Part shown: positions 3,699 through 7,317 of the stretch, piece by piece
Position numbering within the stretch: the stretch's first letter is position 1
How the letters are laid out: every line of letters starts with the position of its first letter
From: Candidatus Omnitrophota bacterium
Lineage (GTDB): Bacteria; Omnitrophota; Gorgyraeia; Velamenicoccales; Velamenicoccaceae
Length of the DNA stretch: 7,317 nt
Direction: 5' to 3'
Assembly: GCA_028717105.1 (NCBI GenBank)
Contig: JAQUOM010000079.1
Span: 1 to 7,317, forward strand
Program-made: the position numbers and the translations under genes
The notes under the pieces: model-generated
Seen by the model: the letters and a program-made list of their open reading frames with translations, nothing else
Told to the model about the DNA's origin: nothing
The model's database searches: none

Positions 3699-6020
3699 AT
3701 GACCATCGCCAAGCGATTTTTGACCTTCCTGACAGCTGTCATGATCTGCTGCTCCGTTGCGGCGAGTTTTGCGCAGGAGGAGCAGGCAGAAGAAGCAGCC
3801 CCCTTAAAAACCATCAAAGCCGTCGAAGTGACCGGTAATAAGGCCATCAGCACGGCGACCATCATGGCCAAGCTCAAGACGAGGGTGGGGCAGCTCTATT
3901 ATTCCCAGATCGCGCGGGACGATATCAAGAGGCTTTATGAAACGGGCTTCTTTTCCGATATCAGCCTGGACCTGGAAGACGTCGATGGCGGTTTGAAGGT
4001 CGTGTTCAAGGTCGAAGAGAGGCCGATTATCGAGGAGATCTCCGTAGAAGGCAACAGGGCCATTGGCCGCGTGCAGATCCTGCGGAAACTTAAGTCCAAA
4101 CAGGGCCAATATCTGAACCTGGCGGTCCTCAAGGATGACCTGTCGCTGATCAAGAAAGAATATGAGAAAAAGGGCCTCCCTGACGTGATGGTGGACCAGG
4201 CGATCACCTCTAATCCGGAGACCAATAAAGCCAAGATCGTCATTACCATCAACGAAGGCAAGCGCGTCAAGATCAAGAGGATCTATGTCGACGGCAATAT
4301 GCATTTTTCCGACGGCAAGATCCTCGCGCTGATCAAGACCAAACGCGCCGGTTGGTTTAATCCCGGTTTTTTCAAGGAAGACCAGTTTAACGACGACCTG
4401 GAGCGCATCAAGGATTTTTATCAGAAGAACGGCTATCTCGATGTCACCGTCGATTACCGCCTGGATTACGATGCCAGGGGGGACATCTATTTGCGCCTGC
4501 GCATCGAAGAAGGCAAGGTTTACACCGTTGGCAGCATCGTGTTCAAAGGAAACGAAATATTTCCGGAAAAAGAGCTTTTTGAGAGCATCAAGGCCTGTCC
4601 CGTCGGCGGTATTTTCACGTATGACGCGCTCCGGGGGGATGTGGCCAACCTTCAGGGGTTTTATTTCGGCAAGGGCTATATCTATGCCCAGATCAACGAA
4701 TCTTCGGCCCTGGAGCCGGAGAGCGGGAAAGTCGATATCTCCTATACGATCAAGGAGAACGACATCGTCTATGTCGACAGGATCGAGATCCGCGGCAATT
4801 TGAAGACCAAGGACAAGGTCATCCGCAGGGAAATGAGGATCAAGCCGGGTGAGCGTTTTGACGGCGACAAGCTCAAACGCAGCAAGGAACGGCTCTACAA
4901 CCTCGGTTTTTTTGAAGAGATCAATTACGATACGGAACCGGGCAGCGACCCCGATAACCGCAATCTTGTGGTGGACGTCAAGGAAGCCAAGACCGGGAGT
5001 TTCAGCTTCGGCGGCGGCTACAGCTCGATCGACCAGTTCGTCGGGTTTGTGGAGGTCGAACAGAAGAATTTCGACTGGCGCAACTGGAAGACATTTACCG
5101 GCGGCGGCCAGGACTTGAAGATACGCGGGGAAATAGGAACGGTGAGGGAGAATTTTGAAATCAACTTTACCGAACCCTGGATGTTCGATCACCCTGTCGC
5201 CTTCGGTTTCGATATTTACCGGCGCGTCCACGACAAGGATTCCGATGTCGGTTACGGGTATGAAGAAAAGCGGACGGGCGGCGACCTGCGGTTGAGCAAG
5301 GAGTTCGGCGAATATTTTAAAGGCGGCGTGCTTTACCGGCTGGAAGAGGTAGAAATATCGGGCGTTGATTCTACCGCGCTCGACGACCTTAAGGCAGAGG
5401 AGGGAAAGAACCTTATCAGCAGTATGGAGTTTACGCTGACGCGCGATACGACGGACAATGTCTTTAATCCTTCCCGGGGCTTGGTTCTGAGCGGTTCCTA
5501 TGAGATCGCCGGCGGGCCTATGGGCGGCGATAAGAAATTCAATAAGGTCTTCGGCCTGGCGTCCCAGTATTTTCCGTCATTCGGCAAGAATGTCCTTCAG
5601 CTCCAGGCCCGGGGCGGTATCGTGACGCCTTACGGCGGCCAAAAAGAGGTGCCGATCTATGAGAGGTTCTATGCCGGCGGCGCCAACACGATCCGCGGCT
5701 ACGAAGAGCGTACCGTCGGTCCGGCCGATCCCGTAACCGCTGATCCCCTCGGCGGCGAGGCTTTGATGATCTTTAATATCGAATACACGTTCCCGATTGT
5801 AGACTTTATCAAAGGTGCCTTGTTTATCGATACAGGCGGAGTCTGGGAAGAGGTGTCCGATTTTGACTTAGGCGGGTTCAAGACGGGCATCGGTTTCGGT
5901 GTGCGTATCAAGACGCCGATCGGCCCTTTGAAACTGGATTACGGTATTCCGCTCAACAAGCAGCCGGGCAAGGAAGATAAAGAAGGCCGGTTTCACTTCA
6001 GCATGAGTCACGGTTTTTAA
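3699..6020 (+). CDS. bamA: Outer-membrane protein assembly factor BamA (Omp85 family)
   Basis: The 773-residue protein begins with a signal peptide, probably cleaved after A25 (VAASFA|QEEQ). Five periplasmic POTRA domains follow at about 37-108, 109-187, 188-273, 274-354 and 355-431. Each opens with a beta-strand of the type 'I..I.V.GN' (e.g. VEVTGNKAI, ISVEGNRAI, IYVDGNMHF, IVFKGNEIF, IEIRGNLKT). The 16-strand barrel spans about 432-773. It carries the Omp85 loop-6 motif IRGY (665-668, within GGANTIRGYEE) and ends FHFSMSHGF with the C-terminal Phe typical of outer-membrane barrels. BamA folds and inserts beta-barrel proteins into the outer membrane. Five POTRAs separate it from TamA/FhaC-like relatives. 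No good Shine-Dalgarno precedes the ATG, but an in-frame TAG shortly upstream limits other starts. Confidence 0.96.
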   Translation: MTIAKRFLTFLTAVMICCSVAASFAQEEQAEEAAPLKTIKAVEVTGNKAISTATIMAKLKTRVGQLYYSQIARDDIKRLYETGFFSDISLDLEDVDGGLKVVFKVEERPIIEEISVEGNRAIGRVQILRKLKSKQGQYLNLAVLKDDLSLIKKEYEKKGLPDVMVDQAITSNPETNKAKIVITINEGKRVKIKRIYVDGNMHFSDGKILALIKTKRAGWFNPGFFKEDQFNDDLERIKDFYQKNGYLDVTVDYRLDYDARGDIYLRLRIEEGKVYTVGSIVFKGNEIFPEKELFESIKACPVGGIFTYDALRGDVANLQGFYFGKGYIYAQINESSALEPESGKVDISYTIKENDIVYVDRIEIRGNLKTKDKVIRREMRIKPGERFDGDKLKRSKERLYNLGFFEEINYDTEPGSDPDNRNLVVDVKEAKTGSFSFGGGYSSIDQFVGFVEVEQKNFDWRNWKTFTGGGQDLKIRGEIGTVRENFEINFTEPWMFDHPVAFGFDIYRRVHDKDSDVGYGYEEKRTGGDLRLSKEFGEYFKGGVLYRLEEVEISGVDSTALDDLKAEEGKNLISSMEFTLTRDTTDNVFNPSRGLVLSGSYEIAGGPMGGDKKFNKVFGLASQYFPSFGKNVLQLQARGGIVTPYGGQKEVPIYERFYAGGANTIRGYEERTVGPADPVTADPLGGEALMIFNIEYTFPIVDFIKGALFIDTGGVWEEVSDFDLGGFKTGIGFGVRIKTPIGPLKLDYGIPLNKQPGKEDKEGRFHFSMSHGF

Positions 6021-6032
6021 ACGAAGTTTTGA

Positions 6033-6064
6033 CAAAAAACAAAAAACGTCTGTTTTGGTTTTTG
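6033..6064 (+). repeat. A/T-rich imperfect hairpin in the bamA-skp gap
   Basis: A 12-nt arm at 6033-6044 (CAAAAAACAAAA) pairs with 6053-6064 (TTTTGGTTTTTG) with a single A-G mismatch (6039/6058) around an 8-nt loop. The stem has only two GC pairs, and the sequence after it is GC-rich with no U-run, so it is not a convincing terminator. It may be an RNase or processing site between bamA and skp mRNA. Confidence 0.4.
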
Positions 6065-6104
6065 CCCGTTGAGAATTGACCGAGGGGCTTGCCGGGGCGG
6101 ACAG

Positions 6105-6110
6105 GGAGGA
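6105..6110 (+). promoter_or_regulatory. Shine-Dalgarno deciding the skp start
   Basis: GGAGGA lies 5 nt upstream of the ATG at 6116. It favours this start over the in-frame TTG at 6089, which would place nine polar residues before the signal peptide. Confidence 0.8.
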
Positions 6111-6115
6111 AACAG

Positions 6116-6655
6116 ATGAAGAGAAAGATGATGGTCAGGGGATTGGCGTTCGTATGCATGTTTTTGATGGCCGCGGGCGTGGCCTTGGCGGCCGGAAAGA
6201 TCGCTTATGTGGACCTTTCCTCGACGTTCGATAAATATGAAAAGACGAAAGTTTTTGATGAGGCCTTAGGGTCGATCCAGCAGGAGAAGGAAAAAAGCCT
6301 GACACAGCTGGCCGATGAGATCAAGGCCATCGAAGATAAAATGCCTCTCTTGAGCGAGAAAGAAAAAGTTTCCAAGCAGAAAGACCTGGATGAGAAAACC
6401 CAGAAGTTAAAACAGATCAGCCAGCAGGTGGCCTTGGACTTAAGAAAAGAGCGCGACGAGAGGCTCAAGGAAATCCTGCAGGACATCGAAAAGGTCATCC
6501 AGTCTTATGCCCAAAAGAACCAGTATGATTTTATCATGAACGATCGCGTGCTCTTGTACGGTTCCGCCAGCGCCGACGTGACACAGGACATCATCGATCT
6601 TTTGAATACACAGTATAAGCAGGAATCCAAAAAACAGACGTCAAAAAAGAAATAA
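6116..6655 (+). CDS. skp: Periplasmic chaperone Skp/OmpH
   Basis: From the ATG at 6116 the protein has 179 residues. A typical signal peptide (MKRKMMVRG, then a hydrophobic run AFVCMFLMAAGVALA) is probably cleaved after A25. The mature N-terminus GKIAYVDLSSTFDKYEKTK is the OmpH/Skp signature. Residues about 50-130 form a long charged coiled coil (K/E/Q-rich), followed by the family's closing segment YAQKNQYDFIMNDRVLLYGSASADVTQDIIDLLN. Skp trimers hold unfolded outer-membrane proteins in the periplasm for delivery to BamA, which is encoded just upstream; the gap is 95 nt. The C-terminal KQESKKQTSKKK tail is strongly basic and not part of the usual core. The family varies in sequence, but the context makes the call firm. 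Confidence 0.93.
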   Translation: MKRKMMVRGLAFVCMFLMAAGVALAAGKIAYVDLSSTFDKYEKTKVFDEALGSIQQEKEKSLTQLADEIKAIEDKMPLLSEKEKVSKQKDLDEKTQKLKQISQQVALDLRKERDERLKEILQDIEKVIQSYAQKNQYDFIMNDRVLLYGSASADVTQDIIDLLNTQYKQESKKQTSKKK

Positions 6656-6669
6656 TTTTTGATACGTCT
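6636..6669 (+). repeat. Bulged hairpin over the skp stop codon
   Basis: AGACGT (6636-6641) pairs with ACGTCT (6664-6669) and CAAAAA (6642-6647) with TTTTTG (6656-6661), with a 2-nt bulge (6662-6663) and an 8-nt loop that contains the skp TAA (6653-6655). It occupies most of the 28-nt skp-lpxD gap. There is no U-run after the stem. It might tune lpxD translation or limit read-through; the function is unknown. Confidence 0.5.
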
Positions 6670-6683
6670 TTGATCCGGGGCAC

Positions 6684-7317
6684 ATGAAGAAGACGTTGAA
6701 GGATATCGCCGCCTTCGTCGGCGGGGAACTCTGCGGCGACCCTGATGCGGTTATCACCGGGGTGGCGGGCTTAAAGGAAGCCAGGGAAGGAGAAATCGCT
6801 TTTTTGGCTAACCGCCGCTATGCGTCTCTTTTGGAATCGACGCACGCCAGCGCCGTCCTTGTGCCTCTTTCCGTGGTCTCCGGCAAGACGCCGGTGATCC
6901 GCGTTCCGGATCCATCCCTCGCTTTTGCCAGGATTGCCGAATTACTCCATCCTGTCACGATTCGTCATCCGAAGGGCATCCACAAGACGGCTGTGATCGC
7001 AAAGAGCGCCAAGATCGGCCGCGGGGCGGCCATCGGTGCCCACGCCGTTATTGAAGACGGCGCCGTCATCGGCGAGCGGACGATCATTTATGCCGGATGT
7101 TTTATCGGTCACGAGACGCGCGTAGGGGACGATTGTATTTTTTACGCGAACGTTTCGGTGCGGGAACGGGTGACGATCGGCAACAGGGTTTTTATTCAGA
7201 GCGGCAGCGTGATCGGTTCCGAAGGATTCGGTTATACGAAGGTGGGCGACGCCTGGAAGCTGATTCCTCAAACAGGGACCGTCGAGATCGGGGATGACGT
7301 CGAGATCGGAGCGAACG
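6684..7317 (+). CDS. lpxD: UDP-3-O-acylglucosamine N-acyltransferase LpxD, N-terminal part (3' end outside window)
   Basis: The frame is open from the ATG at 6684 to the right edge, giving 211 residues and no stop. Residues 1-97 form the LpxD N-terminal uridine-binding domain (MKKTLKDIAAFVGGELCGD..., then GVAGLKEAREGEIAFLANRRY). Left-handed beta-helix hexapeptide repeats follow from about 100 (HKTAVIAKSAKIGRGAAIGAHAVIEDGAVIGE). The LpxD-specific stretch IGSEGFGY (177-184) is followed by WKLIPQTGTVEIGDDVEIGAN. LpxD adds the N-linked acyl chain in lipid A synthesis, using acyl-ACP in the cytosol. The catalytic His (His239 in E. coli) lies past the edge and cannot be checked. The start has no strong Shine-Dalgarno. 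Further lipid A or fatty-acid genes (fabZ, lpxA, lpxC) would be expected beyond the edge. Confidence 0.95.
   Translation, partial: MKKTLKDIAAFVGGELCGDPDAVITGVAGLKEAREGEIAFLANRRYASLLESTHASAVLVPLSVVSGKTPVIRVPDPSLAFARIAELLHPVTIRHPKGIHKTAVIAKSAKIGRGAAIGAHAVIEDGAVIGERTIIYAGCFIGHETRVGDDCIFYANVSVRERVTIGNRVFIQSGSVIGSEGFGYTKVGDAWKLIPQTGTVEIGDDVEIGAN

Noticed and set aside
3804..5231. 475-residue open frame on the minus strand inside bamA
   Set aside because: Its residue pattern (D/L/I/V-rich, no domain motif) is the usual antisense shadow of a GC-biased gene. bamA itself is unambiguous on the other strand.
6029..6057. TTGACA (6029-6034) as a -35 box for a skp promoter
   Set aside because: No -10-like hexamer occurs at 15-19 bp spacing (the region reads GTTTTG), so a -35 match alone in an A/T-rich gap is not enough.
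6089..6115. TTG start extending Skp by nine residues
   Set aside because: The extension MPGRTGRKQ precedes a complete signal peptide, and the strong SD at 6105-6110 points to 6116.

Overview
The window looks like chromosomal DNA of a diderm (Gram-negative-type) bacterium of middling G+C content. All nine recognisable genes lie on the + strand, and no tRNA, rRNA, transposase, CRISPR array or phage gene was seen. The lineage cannot be fixed from sequence alone. The gene order pth-rpsF-ssb-rpsR-rplI-dnaB followed by bamA-skp-lpxD, and two AT-rich palindromic intergenic repeats of a style common in metagenome-derived diderms, would fit an Omnitrophota-, Elusimicrobiota- or Desulfobacterota-like organism. 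That placement is inference.

Left block (1-3599), translation and replication. It begins with the 3' end of pth (peptidyl-tRNA hydrolase). A structured 126-nt leader follows, and I suspect it contains an S6:S18 autoregulatory element. Then come rpsF (S6), ssb, rpsR (S18), rplI (L9) and dnaB (replicative helicase). S6 and S18 bind each other on the 30S platform, and SSB and DnaB act together at the replication fork. A terminator-like hairpin encloses the rpsF stop codon and could lower ssb/rpsR expression relative to rpsF. The gaps before and after rplI each hold a different palindromic repeat.

Right block (3596-7317), outer-membrane biogenesis. A near-consensus sigma-70-type promoter (TTGACT, 17-bp spacer, TATAAT) overlaps the dnaB stop codon, with a perfect 10-bp palindrome just downstream at the expected transcription start. 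It should drive bamA (beta-barrel assembly), skp/ompH (periplasmic chaperone) and lpxD (lipid A synthesis), which is cut by the right edge. This is the usual grouping of outer-membrane protein assembly with lipid A synthesis, and it shows that the cell makes an LPS-type outer membrane.

No wholly new system is evident; the genes are conserved housekeeping families. The points worth a second look are the rpsF leader, the SSB C-terminus that lacks the usual acidic-Phe tip, the N-terminally extended zinc-type S18, the two palindromic repeats around rplI, the promoter/operator-like site before bamA, and complementary sequences flanking skp. No gene-free stretch exceeds about 130 bases.
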